From Leptospira ainazelensis (GTDB taxonomy: Bacteria > Spirochaetota > Leptospiria > Leptospirales > Leptospiraceae): a DNA stretch of 64,000 nt. The notes under the pieces were generated by a model. The model was not told where the DNA came from. It worked only from the letters and a program-made list of their open reading frames with translations, and did no database searches. The stretch covers positions 170,001 to 234,000 of the forward strand of contig NZ_JAFFPT010000025.1 in the NCBI RefSeq assembly GCF_016918785.1, read 5' to 3'. Made by a program: the position numbers and the translations under genes. Positions 16,364-25,351 of the stretch are shown here, piece by piece (position 1 is the first letter of the stretch; each line of letters begins with the position of its first letter).

Positions 16364-17050
16364 GTGGGATTTTTGAAAGCCATCATCACCTCGGGCCCTA
16401 CTAGGGAATGGATCGATCCGGTGCGTTTTATCTCAAATGCTTCTTCGGGAAAGATGGGCTTCCATATTGCGGAAGCCATCGGTAAATGGATTCCGGAAGT
16501 CACTTATATTCACGGGCAAGTAATGGACCAATATAGAAGTCCTAAAGGTTCGAGAAGGATTTCTGTTGAGACTACCTCCGAGATGAAGGACGCCGTTCTT
16601 TCCGAGATTCAGGCGGATACGATCCTGGTTATGGCTGCGGCTCCGGCGGACTTCCGACCAGCGGAGAGCAAGGAATCGAAGATCAAGAAAGAAGACGGAA
16701 GCGAAGTTATTCTTTTAGAATTGGTGAAAAATCCGGACATTCTCAAAGCAGTGAGTTCCGAAATTTTGAAGAAGGAAATTCCTCGTTGTTGTTTGGTTGG
16801 TTTTGCCGCCGAAACGGATTTTCTGGAAGAACATGCGCTCGGAAAATTGAAGAGGAAGAATCTCAATTATATCATAGGGAATTATGTCGGGAAAAACGAG
16901 AAAGGTTTTGGAGAAGTTGAGACGAGTGTTGTCATCTATTCTCCCGTAGGAAAGGTGGCGGAGATTGGCCCTCTCTCTAAAGAGTCGATCTCGGAAAGAA
17001 TTGTTGAATTCTTAAAAACGGATGTTTCTAAGGCCGTTGTTAGGTCGTAG
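16364..17050 (+). CDS. coaB: Phosphopantothenate--cysteine ligase (stand-alone CoaB)
   Basis: Couples 4'-phosphopantothenate and cysteine with nucleotide hydrolysis. 228 residues from a GTG start at 16364 that follows GAAAGT. Motifs: [24 protein letters not shown] (nucleotide and dimer segment, given in part), AAAPADFRP, and [13 protein letters not shown] (with the conserved Lys and Asn). The C-terminal helix is complete. With the upstream coaC it supplies the two activities that are normally one CoaBC polypeptide. Confidence 0.93.
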   Translation: MGFLKAIITSGPTREWIDPVRFISNASSGKMGFHIAEAIGKWIPEVTYIHGQVMDQYRSPKGSRRISVETTSEMKDAVLSEIQADTILVMAAAPADFRPAESKESKIKKEDGSEVILLELVKNPDILKAVSSEILKKEIPRCCLVGFAAETDFLEEHALGKLKRKNLNYIIGNYVGKNEKGFGEVETSVVIYSPVGKVAEIGPLSKESISERIVEFLKTDVSKAVVRS

Positions 17051-17059
17051 GTCTACTCG

Positions 17060-17074
17060 AGGTCGGAAGACCGG
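17060..17074. repeat. Dispersed short repeat, AGGTCGGAANNCCGG family
   Basis: The string AGGTCGGAAGACCGG lies 9 nt after the coaB stop. It differs by two bases from the AGGTCGGAACTCCGG copies near 49.3-49.5 kb. It can form a short GGTC/GACC stem. Confidence 0.6.
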
Positions 17075-17096
17075 CAAAAAAGGGTTCGATTTCCTT

Positions 17097-17222
17097 TTAG
17101 ACAAGACCCGCTAACTTTTCCTGATCCTGCGCAAGAAGGATAACCGATTCGCAATAAGTTTCCCAGTCGGTTCTTCCCGAAGCGAAATCTAAATAAATGG
17201 ATTCAAGTAAGAGAAAAAACAT
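17097..17222 (-). CDS. Possible 41-residue small protein
   Basis: Starts ATG (minus strand at 17222) after AGAGGTGACTT, which is a well-spaced ribosome-binding site. The product begins MFFLLLESIYLDFASGR, continues with an acidic helix (TDWETYCESVILLAQDQEKLAGLV), and stops before the downstream repeat. No family is known to me. It occupies most of the coaB-murB gap. Confidence rests on the ribosome-binding site and sensible composition only. Confidence 0.35.
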   Translation of the reverse strand: MFFLLLESIYLDFASGRTDWETYCESVILLAQDQEKLAGLV

Positions 17223-17320
17223 AAGTCACCTCTATTGATTAAGATCGAATCGAACCTGGAAATTCCTTGAGTTCTTTTTCTTGCAGAAGAGAGTAGGAGG
17301 GATCTTTTGAGTATTAGAAT

Positions 17321-18277
17321 ATGTCACCAGCCATTTCCGAATCCCGTATCCGGGGTCTAAAAGAGTCTTTAGAGTCCTCTAAAATACCATTTAGGTCGGA
17401 AGTCCGGCTTTCCGTCTTATCTTCTTTTAAGATCGGAGGAATCTCTCCTCTCCTCGTAGAGCCTGAAAATACAGAACAGCTCTTAGAAGTGATTTCTATT
17501 TTTAAGAACTCTGAACTTCCTTGGAAAATTCTTGGCGGAGGTTCGAATCTCTTGATATCAGACCATCCTGACAACTTCGTCACTCTTCGACTCTCTGGAA
17601 AATTTAAGGAATTCGATTCCTTTGGGGAAGGGAAATTTCGAATCGGATCCGCAACAAATACTACGCCGACCTTTCGACAAATTTCTCAGAGTGGTTTCAC
17701 GGGCGCGGAATTTTTGAGCACGATCCCTGGCTGGACGGGTGGGGCCGTGATTCAAAACGCAGGATGTTATGGAGGTGAACTTTTCGATCTAATTCAGACC
17801 GTGGAATTCTTAAGAAATGACGAAATTCAGATCAAAAAACCAAGTGAAATCGAACACGGTTATCGGTTCACAGAATTCTTAAATAGAAAGGATTCCATCA
17901 TTTTGGGAATCGAAATTCTTCTAAAGGAAGGGAATTTAGAAGAAATCGAAAAATCTTTAAGAGATAAAAGGGAGAGAAGAAATTCTTCTCAACCGGAAAA
18001 TAAAAAGAGCGCCGGCTCCGTCTTTAAGAATCCCAAGATTCTTAAAGAGGACGGAAGAGAACTTAAAGCCTGGGAACTGATTGAGCATGCGGGTTTGAGA
18101 GGAGTCGCTAAAGGGGGCGCACAGATCTCTCCTGAACATTGTAATTTTATTGTGAACGTCGGAACTGCAACCGCTTCTGACGTCAATTATCTGGTTGAAC
18201 TTGTCTTAGATAAAGTCTTCCAGCAAAGTGGGATTATTTTAAAGAGGGAGATCGAGTATTTTGGCGATATTCCGTGA
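17321..18277 (+). CDS. murB: UDP-N-acetylenolpyruvoylglucosamine reductase
   Basis: FAD/NADPH reductase giving UDP-MurNAc, the second committed step of peptidoglycan synthesis. 318 residues: [11 protein letters not shown] (FAD binding) near residue 66, [46 protein letters not shown] (catalytic Ser in GSVFKNP), and [23 protein letters not shown]. It is a type II MurB. ATG 17321 is the earliest in-frame start (an in-frame TAG precedes it at 17315). The strong TAGGAGG at 17294-17300 is 20 nt away and better spaced for an out-of-frame TTG at 17307. A repeat-like AGGTCGGAAGTCCGG falls inside the coding region at 17393-17407. Confidence 0.94.
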   Translation: MSPAISESRIRGLKESLESSKIPFRSEVRLSVLSSFKIGGISPLLVEPENTEQLLEVISIFKNSELPWKILGGGSNLLISDHPDNFVTLRLSGKFKEFDSFGEGKFRIGSATNTTPTFRQISQSGFTGAEFLSTIPGWTGGAVIQNAGCYGGELFDLIQTVEFLRNDEIQIKKPSEIEHGYRFTEFLNRKDSIILGIEILLKEGNLEEIEKSLRDKRERRNSSQPENKKSAGSVFKNPKILKEDGRELKAWELIEHAGLRGVAKGGAQISPEHCNFIVNVGTATASDVNYLVELVLDKVFQQSGIILKREIEYFGDIP

Positions 18278-18285
18278 AAAATCTT

Positions 18286-18299
18286 CCGGACTTCCGACC
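18286..18299. repeat. Dispersed short repeat after murB
   Basis: CCGGACTTCCGACC, the reverse complement of GGTCGGAAGTCCGG, begins 9 nt after the murB stop, between murB and the convergent cyclase gene. An identical motif in the opposite orientation occurs within the murB 5' coding region. Confidence 0.6.
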
Positions 18300-18320
18300 A
18301 CAAAAACCTTCTGTAAAACC

Positions 18321-19310
18321 TCAGTCCTTCGAAGCATACATAGAAATGTCGGCTTCGTGAATGAGATCCTCTAAATTTTGAAGCGAGCCGACGGACATTC
18401 CCCAAGTAAAATGAAAAGACGGATTGTTTTCTTTGCATTTTTTTGAAAGAATTGACATCGCCTCAGGAAATCTTCCCTGAGTCTGAAGAATTTTTTCTCG
18501 ATTCTCGTGCTGGACAAGGACTAAGAATTCATCGCCTCCGATTCTAAAAATTTTATCCGTTCCACGAATTACATAACGGAGAATATTCGCAAAACGACAA
18601 AGGACCTGATCTCCTGTTTTGTGACCAAAGGTGTCATTGATGATCTTAAAATCATTGAGGTCGAGGAGAGCGACGAGAGCAAGCTGATCTTCCATTCTCC
18701 TTCCCGACCATTCTTCTTTGAGATGATTGAGTTTGTTTCTATTGAAAACACCGGTAAGTGCATCTCGGAAAGCCAGAGTTTTTGTTTCTTCATATTGATT
18801 TGAATGAACCAAAGATATTGCCGTAAAATCGGCGATCGTCTGAAGGATCACTAAATCTTCCTGGGTAAATGAAGTTCCGTCGAAACGATTTACGAGTTCA
18901 ATGACTCCATGAACTTGGCCTCTGAAGATCATAGGAACCGCAATGATCGTTTTCGTTTCAAATCCGGTACGATCATCAACCTTCGAGGAGAATCTTGGAT
19001 CGTTCTTTGCATTTTCCACAAAGACGGGGTTTTTGGTTTCTACAACGGAGCCAGCGATTCCTTCTCCGAATTTTAAACGAATATTTTTAATTCGGTCGAG
19101 TTCAAGACCTTCTGCGATAAGAAAGAACAATTCTTCCGAACTCTCATCATATCGCATAAGGCTCCAGTTCTCAGGACTGAAGAACAATCTTACTTCTTCC
19201 ATTACGGCATCCAAGATTTCCTGTTGCTCCAGAGAAGAAGTAATGATTTTTCCAATGGAAGAATACAACTTTATGAGCTCAGGTTTTGGGTCTTTTAAAG
19301 GCATAATCAA
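18321..19310 (-). CDS. GAF-GGDEF diguanylate cyclase
   Basis: Makes cyclic di-GMP from two GTP. 329 residues: an N-terminal GAF sensor domain (about 20-170), a short linker, and a GGDEF domain (about 175-329). The catalytic GGDEF is intact at residues 258-262. RGTD at 249-252 is an RxxD inhibitory site at the canonical five-residue distance, so product inhibition is expected. There is no membrane segment, so it is cytoplasmic and likely senses a small molecule through GAF. Convergent with murB. A PilZ effector is also encoded in this window (near 46 kb). Confidence 0.93.
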   Translation of the reverse strand: MIMPLKDPKPELIKLYSSIGKIITSSLEQQEILDAVMEEVRLFFSPENWSLMRYDESSEELFFLIAEGLELDRIKNIRLKFGEGIAGSVVETKNPVFVENAKNDPRFSSKVDDRTGFETKTIIAVPMIFRGQVHGVIELVNRFDGTSFTQEDLVILQTIADFTAISLVHSNQYEETKTLAFRDALTGVFNRNKLNHLKEEWSGRRMEDQLALVALLDLNDFKIINDTFGHKTGDQVLCRFANILRYVIRGTDKIFRIGGDEFLVLVQHENREKILQTQGRFPEAMSILSKKCKENNPSFHFTWGMSVGSLQNLEDLIHEADISMYASKD

Positions 19311-19427
19311 TTTTTCTCTTTTAGCGAAAGGATGAATTTATTATCTTTTGAATGCGAGTTTCTATTTTATGCAATAAAACCCGTTTTTATCAAGATATTT
19401 CCTTTTCTCTCGTGGATTTTTATTCTT

Positions 19428-19922
19428 TTACCAATCTACAATCAATTCGAATGTTATTTGATCCCTTTTAGGGGAGAATTTTTGAATTAGACTTTGAATT
19501 CTGCATTTAGCGTTCTCCGGTCTTTTTTGGGAATTTTCTCTTTCTTCGCTTCTTTCTAATTCTAAAAGAAGAACGAAGGTTTTACACATTGACGTTCCTA
19601 AATATCTTGCTATCGATCGGAGTTCCGCCCAATCTCCTTCCTTTGGACGAAAAGAGAGCCTCTTCAGGTCTTGTGCCTTTTCTTGATACGAAGTCCTTTC
19701 TGAAGAATGAGGTCTTTGTTCCTGAAGTATTTGAGTTTTATATTCTTTTAGAAGAACTTCTAAATATTTACTTAAACTCTTATTTTTTCCGATTCTCGTT
19801 AAAACGTAGGAATAGAGTTGAAATGGAACGTAAAGATCGGCTGTAAAATTGCCGAATCTCCTGGTTTCCTTTAACCTTCTTTCATGTGAGAATTTGTTTG
19901 TCTTTAGTTTTTTTCCGCCCAT
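19428..19922 (-). CDS. DUF1564-like protein (Leptospira-expanded family)
   Basis: 164 basic residues. The segment LSFRPKEGDWAELRSIARYLGTSMCKTFVLLLELE resembles the conserved core of DUF1564, a family multiplied in Leptospira genomes with no known function. In that core a ribbon-helix-helix-like strand (RLSFRP) is followed by two helices, which could bind nucleic acid; that is inference. The N-terminal half is lysine-rich and divergent. A short-repeat element lies just upstream (19989-20000). Confidence 0.6.
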   Translation of the reverse strand: MGGKKLKTNKFSHERRLKETRRFGNFTADLYVPFQLYSYVLTRIGKNKSLSKYLEVLLKEYKTQILQEQRPHSSERTSYQEKAQDLKRLSFRPKEGDWAELRSIARYLGTSMCKTFVLLLELERSEERENSQKRPENAKCRIQSLIQKFSPKRDQITFELIVDW

Positions 19923-19988
19923 ACCGAGAACGGTTCCAGAGAAGTTTTCGAGAGAGCGAAATTCGGGGATTTTTTTGTGAAATTTAGG

Positions 19989-20000
19989 CGGAGTTCCGAC
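19989..20000. repeat. Dispersed short repeat upstream of the DUF1564-like gene
   Basis: CGGAGTTCCGAC, reverse complement of GTCGGAACTCCG, in the 154-base gap between two minus-strand genes. Confidence 0.5.
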
Positions 20001-20063
20001 TCATTTCCTAAAAAGGAAGGGCTCCTTTGCTAGAGAAAAAAAGCTCGGTTCGTGAGCTTTCCT

Positions 20064-20078
20064 CCGGACCTCCGACCT
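20064..20078. repeat. Dispersed short repeat overlapping the tetR-family stop codon
   Basis: CCGGACCTCCGACCT, reverse complement of AGGTCGGAGGTCCGG. It overlaps the last two bases read by the stop codon of the TetR-family gene (CTA at 20077-20079 on the plus strand). Confidence 0.55.
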
Positions 20079-20670
20079 AAATCCCCAGAATCAACTCAAT
20101 CCGATCTTCCAGACCTCGAACTCGATCCAAATACAAAGCCTCTACCGAACAGGCCAAAACTAAGCTATGCAAAAGATCCACACAAAGAGAAAGTTTTTCT
20201 TCCTTTCTCTGAATCGATTCGTTTCTCTCAAAAGCGACTTCAAGTAATCTTCTATATTGACTTCCGTATCTTTCAGTATATTCATTTTGTAAATTAACCG
20301 GGGCCGAGTAGATTAAACTAAAGGGAAGCCTCGCTTTATCAGGATATTCTTTTGCGGTCAAGGCGATGGCCCTGAAAATGGAGATAACTTCCGCGTGAAG
20401 GCCTTGGTCTCTCACGATTCTTCTTCTAATCTCATTTAGAATCAGAAGATGAGTCGCGATGAGCGCCTTTCTAAAAAGATTTTCCTTGGAATGAAAATGA
20501 TGATAGATACTGGGTTGTTCCAGGCCGCACTCTTTGCTGATTTCACGTAAGGAGGTCCCATGAAATCCCTTTTTAGAAAACGCAATCGCCGCGCCCTCCA
20601 AAATTCTTTCTCGAGAATTTTTATAGTCCCTATTTAACGGATAAAGGGGACTTCCGTCTTTTCTTAACAC
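20077..20670 (-). CDS. TetR-family transcriptional regulator
   Basis: 197 residues. The N-terminal helix-turn-helix runs from about residue 17 to 60 (RILEGAAIAFSKKGFHGTSL, then REISKECGLEQPSIYHHFHSK), with the usual YHHF segment. The C-terminal ligand/dimer domain is helical and unassigned. The next gene upstream (a secreted protein, 20761-21438) is on the same strand 90 bases away and might be a target or operon partner; the sequence does not settle this. Confidence 0.88.
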   Translation of the reverse strand: MLRKDGSPLYPLNRDYKNSRERILEGAAIAFSKKGFHGTSLREISKECGLEQPSIYHHFHSKENLFRKALIATHLLILNEIRRRIVRDQGLHAEVISIFRAIALTAKEYPDKARLPFSLIYSAPVNLQNEYTERYGSQYRRLLEVAFERNESIQRKEEKLSLCVDLLHSLVLACSVEALYLDRVRGLEDRIELILGI

Positions 20671-20760
20671 TTGCTTCGTATCTCCGGTTTTAGAGATCTT
20701 TCTTTATATATTGATCCTAAAACGTTTTTTCAAATATCTTAATATTCGCACACTCAAACG

Positions 20761-21438
20761 TCAAAATTCTTTTTTAAAAACCTCGAAATAATTTCTGGTA
20801 TCGTTAGGCAAAATCGATGGAGAAGGTCCAAATCCCGGATTGTTTTGATTTGGATTGTATTGACCTTTGTTTTCTTTCTTATTTTCGTTTCCTTGATAAC
20901 TAACGAGCGTACTAAACAAAAGTTCAAAATTTGCTACGTTTAAAGAGGAATCTTCTAAAGTGATCTCCACCAAGAAATGATTTCCGGAACTTGTGTAATC
21001 AAACTCGTAAAAAAAGACGGGATCTGCGTAGGCGGAAAAAATCGGAGCGATCTTTTTATCTTTCTTATCACTTCTATAAATTTGAATCAGAATAGAATGA
21101 GCCGCATCGTCGTGGGCCAAACCGATTCCTAATTTGTATTTTTGGGTTCCTTCCTCTTGGATGGAAGGAAGGTGAATTTTATAAATAACCGAGTTTCCTT
21201 TAAAAACCGCGCCGTTAAACTGATGTTTTTTTTCGACGTTGTATCCTGAATCTCGAAGACTTCTTCTGACTTCTTCCAGGAAAATTCTCAACTCTCTTTT
21301 TTCTTCATTCGTTTTACCGGATACGGGTGTTCCCGCAGGAGTTTTATCTTGAGAATGGAGAAAGTAAGGTGAGTAAAAAACGGCTAAAACCGATAGAATG
21401 GGGAGAATTTTAAGTATTTTTGAAATAGATCCGTTCAT
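20761..21438 (-). CDS. Putative secreted protein, unknown function
   Basis: 225 residues with an N-terminal hydrophobic signal (about residues 8-28, ending in SQ). The middle is beta-rich (VIYKIHLPSI, YKLGIGLAHDD, FFYEFDYTSS, HFLVEITLED). The C-terminal tail is rich in Asn, Gly and Pro (about residues 180-210), probably disordered. No family recognised. It likely acts in the periplasm or on the surface. Divergent from the OmpA-like lipoprotein gene downstream in coordinates. Confidence 0.6.
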   Translation of the reverse strand: MNGSISKILKILPILSVLAVFYSPYFLHSQDKTPAGTPVSGKTNEEKRELRIFLEEVRRSLRDSGYNVEKKHQFNGAVFKGNSVIYKIHLPSIQEEGTQKYKLGIGLAHDDAAHSILIQIYRSDKKDKKIAPIFSAYADPVFFYEFDYTSSGNHFLVEITLEDSSLNVANFELLFSTLVSYQGNENKKENKGQYNPNQNNPGFGPSPSILPNDTRNYFEVFKKEF

Positions 21439-21568
21439 TTTGTTCTCTACTTATGTAGTTTAGTCGAGGATGTACATGATGAAAAGATTTTTTTATTCAT
21501 TCATATCCCTCTTTTGTTTTTTTCGATCCGACCGACATTGATAGAAGATACTATTGGGATGTAATTCT

Positions 21569-22246
21569 ATGCAATTTAAGACTCTCTTTGCTCTCGTTTT
21601 TTTTATTTCTTTCGGGAACTGTGTTTCGAACGCAAAATACGATACTCTTTTAAAGGCTTATGAGGATTCTAAACTCGAAAATCAGAGAATTGTAAGTGAG
21701 AAAGAAGGCCTTTTTAATTCTTTAGTAGAATTAAAAAAAATCCAAGAAGAATCCGATAAACGGATTCGGGAATACAAAGGACTCATGGCTACCTTTCAAT
21801 CCATGATCGATTCCGGTAAACTCAAGATTAAGATCATAGACGGAAGAATGGTGGTGGTTCTTTCATCCGATATTTTATTCCCCGTGGGTTCGGCGTTTTT
21901 ATCTCCTTCGGGAACCTCTGCGATTCGTGAAGTGACGACGCTCCTTGCTTCCTTGGATGGAAAACGTTTTCAAATAGAAGGTCACACCGATGATACTCCG
22001 ACCGGAATCAAAGGATATACGAATTGGGAATTGGCTTCTTCCAGGGCGCTCAACGTTCTCCACACAATGGTAAAAGCCGGAATGCCCGAAATAAGAATTA
22101 GCGCCGCATCCATGGGTGCGTCCAGGCCCGCGCTTCCGAATACTTCTCCCGAAAATAGATCCGCAAATCGAAGGATTGAAATCGTAATCGTTCCTGATCT
22201 TTCCAATCTTCCTGGAATGGAAGAACTGAAGAAGTATTCGAATTAG
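21569..22246 (+). CDS. OmpA-family peptidoglycan-binding lipoprotein
   Basis: 225 residues. I chose ATG 21569 because a type II signal with lipobox FGNC follows at about residues 17-20; an in-frame TTG at 21554 would add only five residues. A coiled-coil segment (about 30-75) precedes an OmpA_C domain (about 95-215) with GHTDDTP, NWELASSRA and NRSANRRIEI, the residues that contact diaminopimelate in this family. It probably anchors outer membrane to wall. The spacing VLSSDILFPVGSAFLSPSG is like MotB/Pal-type domains. Confidence 0.85.
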   Translation: MQFKTLFALVFFISFGNCVSNAKYDTLLKAYEDSKLENQRIVSEKEGLFNSLVELKKIQEESDKRIREYKGLMATFQSMIDSGKLKIKIIDGRMVVVLSSDILFPVGSAFLSPSGTSAIREVTTLLASLDGKRFQIEGHTDDTPTGIKGYTNWELASSRALNVLHTMVKAGMPEIRISAASMGASRPALPNTSPENRSANRRIEIVIVPDLSNLPGMEELKKYSN

Positions 22247-22266
22247 TATATTCTAAAATTTTAAAT

Positions 22267-22623
22267 TTACACGAACGTATAAGCCCAATAAATCAGAACG
22301 AGCTGTAATGGAAGTCTTAGAAGAAGCGTCCATCTCGGAGGATCAGATTTTCTTCTCGATTGATAGTGATATAGATTGGCGGGAAATACGGCGATCAAAA
22401 GAAGAATGACACCCCATGCTCCGATTGATCTTGTTTCCGGAAACAAAAGCAGCAAACCGAGTCCGATTTCAATGAGACCGCTGATCCAAACTGCAAATTT
22501 CGGATAGGGGATGTAAGGAGGCATGATTCTCAGATAAAATTTAGGCAATACAAAGTGAAGTATTCCCGCGACGATATAGAGAAAAGCCATTGAATAAAGG
22601 CTGAAAACGATTGATTCAGGCAT
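22267..22623 (-). CDS. DoxX-like small integral membrane protein
   Basis: 118 residues with four predicted membrane helices (about 8-26, 43-62, 68-84, 99-116). The layout and motifs (ILHFVLPKFYLRIMPPYIPYPK in the first loop, SGLIEIGLGLLLLFPETR in helix 2) fit DoxX/DUF4267-type proteins. Function in bacteria is poorly defined. Convergent with the OmpA-like lipoprotein gene. Confidence 0.75.
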   Translation of the reverse strand: MPESIVFSLYSMAFLYIVAGILHFVLPKFYLRIMPPYIPYPKFAVWISGLIEIGLGLLLLFPETRSIGAWGVILLLIAVFPANLYHYQSRRKSDPPRWTLLLRLPLQLVLIYWAYTFV

Positions 22624-22689
22624 AATCCTTTCCTTTTAAAGTGTAAAAAGATTATAGCGGAATCTATTGAAATCAGATTTTAAAAAAAA

Positions 22690-22848
22690 TCAAATCGTCT
22701 TTTTTTCTCGACCTCGATATCTATTTTTTGGCTTTCTAATTCTCATCTGAAAACCGCCGACTCTAAGAGAGCTGATTTGTTTTTGACGAAATTCTTCCTT
22801 ACGATAGAAGTCTTTCCTTTGGAGGAACCGATTTGAATTTAAATTCAT
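22690..22848 (-). CDS. Possible small, very basic protein
   Basis: 52 residues from ATG at 22848 (minus strand), preceded by GGAAAGGAG, a good ribosome-binding site about 10 nt upstream. A longer reading to 22914 lacks such a site. The product is arginine- and lysine-rich (RKDFYRKEEFRQKQ, RIRKPKNRYRGREKK). It could bind nucleic acid or be a chance frame. No family recognised. Confidence 0.35.
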   Translation of the reverse strand: MNLNSNRFLQRKDFYRKEEFRQKQISSLRVGGFQMRIRKPKNRYRGREKKTI

Positions 22849-23019
22849 AGGCAAAATTCTCCTTTCCTGCCCTGGAATTACTCGGTCATCATAGAAAAAT
22901 TCGATAAAGTACAAGAAAAAAATGACCTTTTGGATTTTTTTTTCGATTTTATTACTCAGGTTAGTCGCTCCGTCCGAAATCTTCTTTCCTCAAATTTTCG
23001 TCCAATCAGTTTATAAATC

Positions 23020-23457
23020 ATGGATTTGAACAAACCTCTAAAGCAGGTGATGACAACGAGAATTATTACCGTAAACTTGGATGATCCGGTTTCTAGGATC
23101 GGGAAAATTTTCGACAATTTGGAATTTCATCACCTCCTCGTCATCGACGATCAAAAAAAACTGATCGGTGTGATTTCGGATCGGGACTATTTAAAAACCA
23201 TCAGTCCTTTTATAGGAACGAGAATGGAACGGGTCCAAGACAATCTTACTCAAAAAAAGACCGCTTCTCAGTTGATGAGTTCTTTTTTAATCACGGCTTC
23301 GATCGATCAGACCGTCAAATACGCAATCGAGCTCATGATACGTTATAAAATTTCATGCCTTCCTGTGATGGACGATCGAGGGGAAATAGCGGGAATCGTA
23401 ACATCCAAAGATATTCTAAAAGAAGCTTTGACGCTTCCTCAAGGATCAACCTCTTGA
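23020..23457 (+). CDS. CBS-domain pair protein
   Basis: 145 residues consisting almost entirely of two CBS motifs (about 8-60 and 75-135; VISDRDYLK and GIVTSKDILKEAL). Such stand-alone pairs bind adenine nucleotides and regulate partner enzymes or channels. No partner is evident. Its last 12 nt overlap the 3' end of the convergent glycosyltransferase gene. Confidence 0.88.
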   Translation: MDLNKPLKQVMTTRIITVNLDDPVSRIGKIFDNLEFHHLLVIDDQKKLIGVISDRDYLKTISPFIGTRMERVQDNLTQKKTASQLMSSFLITASIDQTVKYAIELMIRYKISCLPVMDDRGEIAGIVTSKDILKEALTLPQGSTS

Positions 23458-24738
23458 TTCCGCGATTCTCAGAGAAGACAAAGCGGTTTGAGCCGTCTCC
23501 TTGCTACGAATTATAGAAATTGAATATTCAGAATAGATATTTTCCAGGGAGGCCGCCACTTTTTCCCAAGTGCAATTGAGGGCCTTTTTTCGGGCTTTAG
23601 AGGCCATTTTTTTTCTCAGGCCTTTTTGGTTGGATAAGAAACAAGACATATCGATGAATTCTTGTTTTTTTCCGAGTCCCGGTAAGAATGCGGAAGAACC
23701 GTGTTCTAAATAAGAACCGGCTGCGGCATATTGATAAGCGACTAAGGCGATTCCACTCGCCATCGCCTCCAAAACCACGTTGCCGAATGTTTCAGTCATA
23801 CTCGGAAAAAGGAAAAGATCTCCCGAAGCAAAATGTTTGGCTAATTCTTCCCCTTTTTTTAAACCCGCAAAGATCAAATCCGAATTCTTTTTTTCCAAGG
23901 ATTCTTTGAGAGGTCCTTCTCCGACTAAAACCATCTTTGCATTTGGATTGGTTTCCTGGATCTTACGAAAGGTTTGAATACTCAGTTCGATATTTTTTTC
24001 TGCGGCAATCCGACCCACATACAAAACTGCAAGTTGGTCCTTGGAGACTCCCCATTCTTTTCTCAAATTAGAATCTCTTTTGGAAGGATGAAATAAATCC
24101 GTGTCGATTCCTCTGGAGACGATTTGAACGTTATCATAACGTTGCTCTAAAAGTTTTTCGCCGACGTCCTTGGAAGGTGTGAGGGTTATCTTCGTTTTAT
24201 TGTGCAAATTTCGAAGATATCTTTCGACGAGTTTTCCGGCGAAACCTACCCTATAGTATTGAGTGTAGGAATGAAAGTTGGTTCTAAAATCGCTTACTAC
24301 CGGAATTCCTAAATCGTTTGCGGCTCTAACGGCGGACCAACCGAGAGGACCTTCGGTTACCACATGAACGATGTCCGGCCTTTCTTTTTTAAAATGTCGC
24401 TTTAATATCCTTTTGGCGGGAAATCCAAAACGCATATCGGAATACAAAGGAATTCTACAGCCTGCCATAAGAACTTCTCGATATCCTTCTCTGAAGTTAT
24501 TTTGATCCCTAAGGCCTTGTCTAGGGCGAAATAAAAGAATGTCATTCCCTCTGTCTACAAGGTCGTTTACCATTTTATGGAGGGTTTTTGCGACGCCGTT
24601 TATCTCCGGATAATAAGTTTCCGTTACAAAGGCGATTCGAAAGTTTCTTTTGGGAGCGATCAGAGAATGGGAAACTTCGATCGGTTTAGGATTGGATCTC
24701 ATACCCAGTATGGTACCGGGATGAGGTTGGGATTCCAT
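23446..24738 (-). CDS. GT4 family glycosyltransferase
   Basis: 430 residues, two Rossmann-like domains of the GT-B fold. ETYYPEINGVAKTLH at about 40 is the N-terminal motif of MgtA/SqdX-like alpha-glycosyltransferases. YVGRIAAEKNIE and the EX7E segment (ETFGNVVLEAMASG, both Glu present) define the GT4 catalytic half. It uses a nucleotide sugar, probably to glycosylate a lipid or an envelope glycan; the acceptor is unknown. There is no signal, so it is cytoplasmic or membrane-peripheral. Confidence 0.9.
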   Translation of the reverse strand: MESQPHPGTILGMRSNPKPIEVSHSLIAPKRNFRIAFVTETYYPEINGVAKTLHKMVNDLVDRGNDILLFRPRQGLRDQNNFREGYREVLMAGCRIPLYSDMRFGFPAKRILKRHFKKERPDIVHVVTEGPLGWSAVRAANDLGIPVVSDFRTNFHSYTQYYRVGFAGKLVERYLRNLHNKTKITLTPSKDVGEKLLEQRYDNVQIVSRGIDTDLFHPSKRDSNLRKEWGVSKDQLAVLYVGRIAAEKNIELSIQTFRKIQETNPNAKMVLVGEGPLKESLEKKNSDLIFAGLKKGEELAKHFASGDLFLFPSMTETFGNVVLEAMASGIALVAYQYAAAGSYLEHGSSAFLPGLGKKQEFIDMSCFLSNQKGLRKKMASKARKKALNCTWEKVAASLENIYSEYSISIIRSKETAQTALSSLRIAESRG

Positions 24739-24834
24739 TAAGGAATGATTAAATTTCGGTTACAGAATGAATTCTTAGAATGATTCGGATTGTTTCCTTT
24801 ACGCGGAGTTTATCGATGAATTGAAATCGTCTCC

Positions 24835-25230
24835 TTATTTTTTCTTTGTCTTGGGTGTTTTCACGGATTCGTTTTTCTTTTTGGAAATTTCTTCCCATTT
24901 TTCTTTGAGCCAAACTGCGGATGCCAAAGTTTTTCCGTCCGCAAATTTTACTAAATACGGTTTTCCGGTAATGCTGGATTTAGAGCCGATGTGTTCGATA
25001 AAACCGGGTACTGTCTGAATTCTACCATCCGTTGCTTTCAACTTTCGTTCCATGTGTTCTCTCGCTTCTTTGGGATCGTGTTCGGCGCCGTTTCGAATAA
25101 ATTTACATTCGCAGGATTCCAGAGAATTCATCAAAAGATTTAAATCCTTTTGAAAGTCCGAAAATTCTTCGGCCCCGATTGAAAACGATAAGAGGGAAAC
25201 AAATAACCAAGTTAATTTTTTTTTCATCAT
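24835..25230 (-). CDS. DUF5329 (YfeK-like) periplasmic protein
   Basis: 131 residues with a signal peptide (MKKKLTWLFVSLLSFSIGAEE). The pattern C-x-FIRNG followed by EAREHMERKL, PGFIEHIGSKSS and GKPYLVKF matches the DUF5329/YfeK family of small periplasmic proteins. Function is not established. The C-terminal tail is lysine-rich. Two consecutive Met codons open the frame; which is used is not important. Confidence 0.75.
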   Translation of the reverse strand: MMKKKLTWLFVSLLSFSIGAEEFSDFQKDLNLLMNSLESCECKFIRNGAEHDPKEAREHMERKLKATDGRIQTVPGFIEHIGSKSSITGKPYLVKFADGKTLASAVWLKEKWEEISKKKNESVKTPKTKKK

Positions 25231-25351
25231 TCTAATTCCTAAATGTATTTTTTAGAAAAGTATTATAATTCTTTCAATCCAAAAAGAAAACTTACGATTT
25301 AGATTATTCTTTTTTGGATAGGGTTCATTTTTTAATCCGAATTCTTACACT

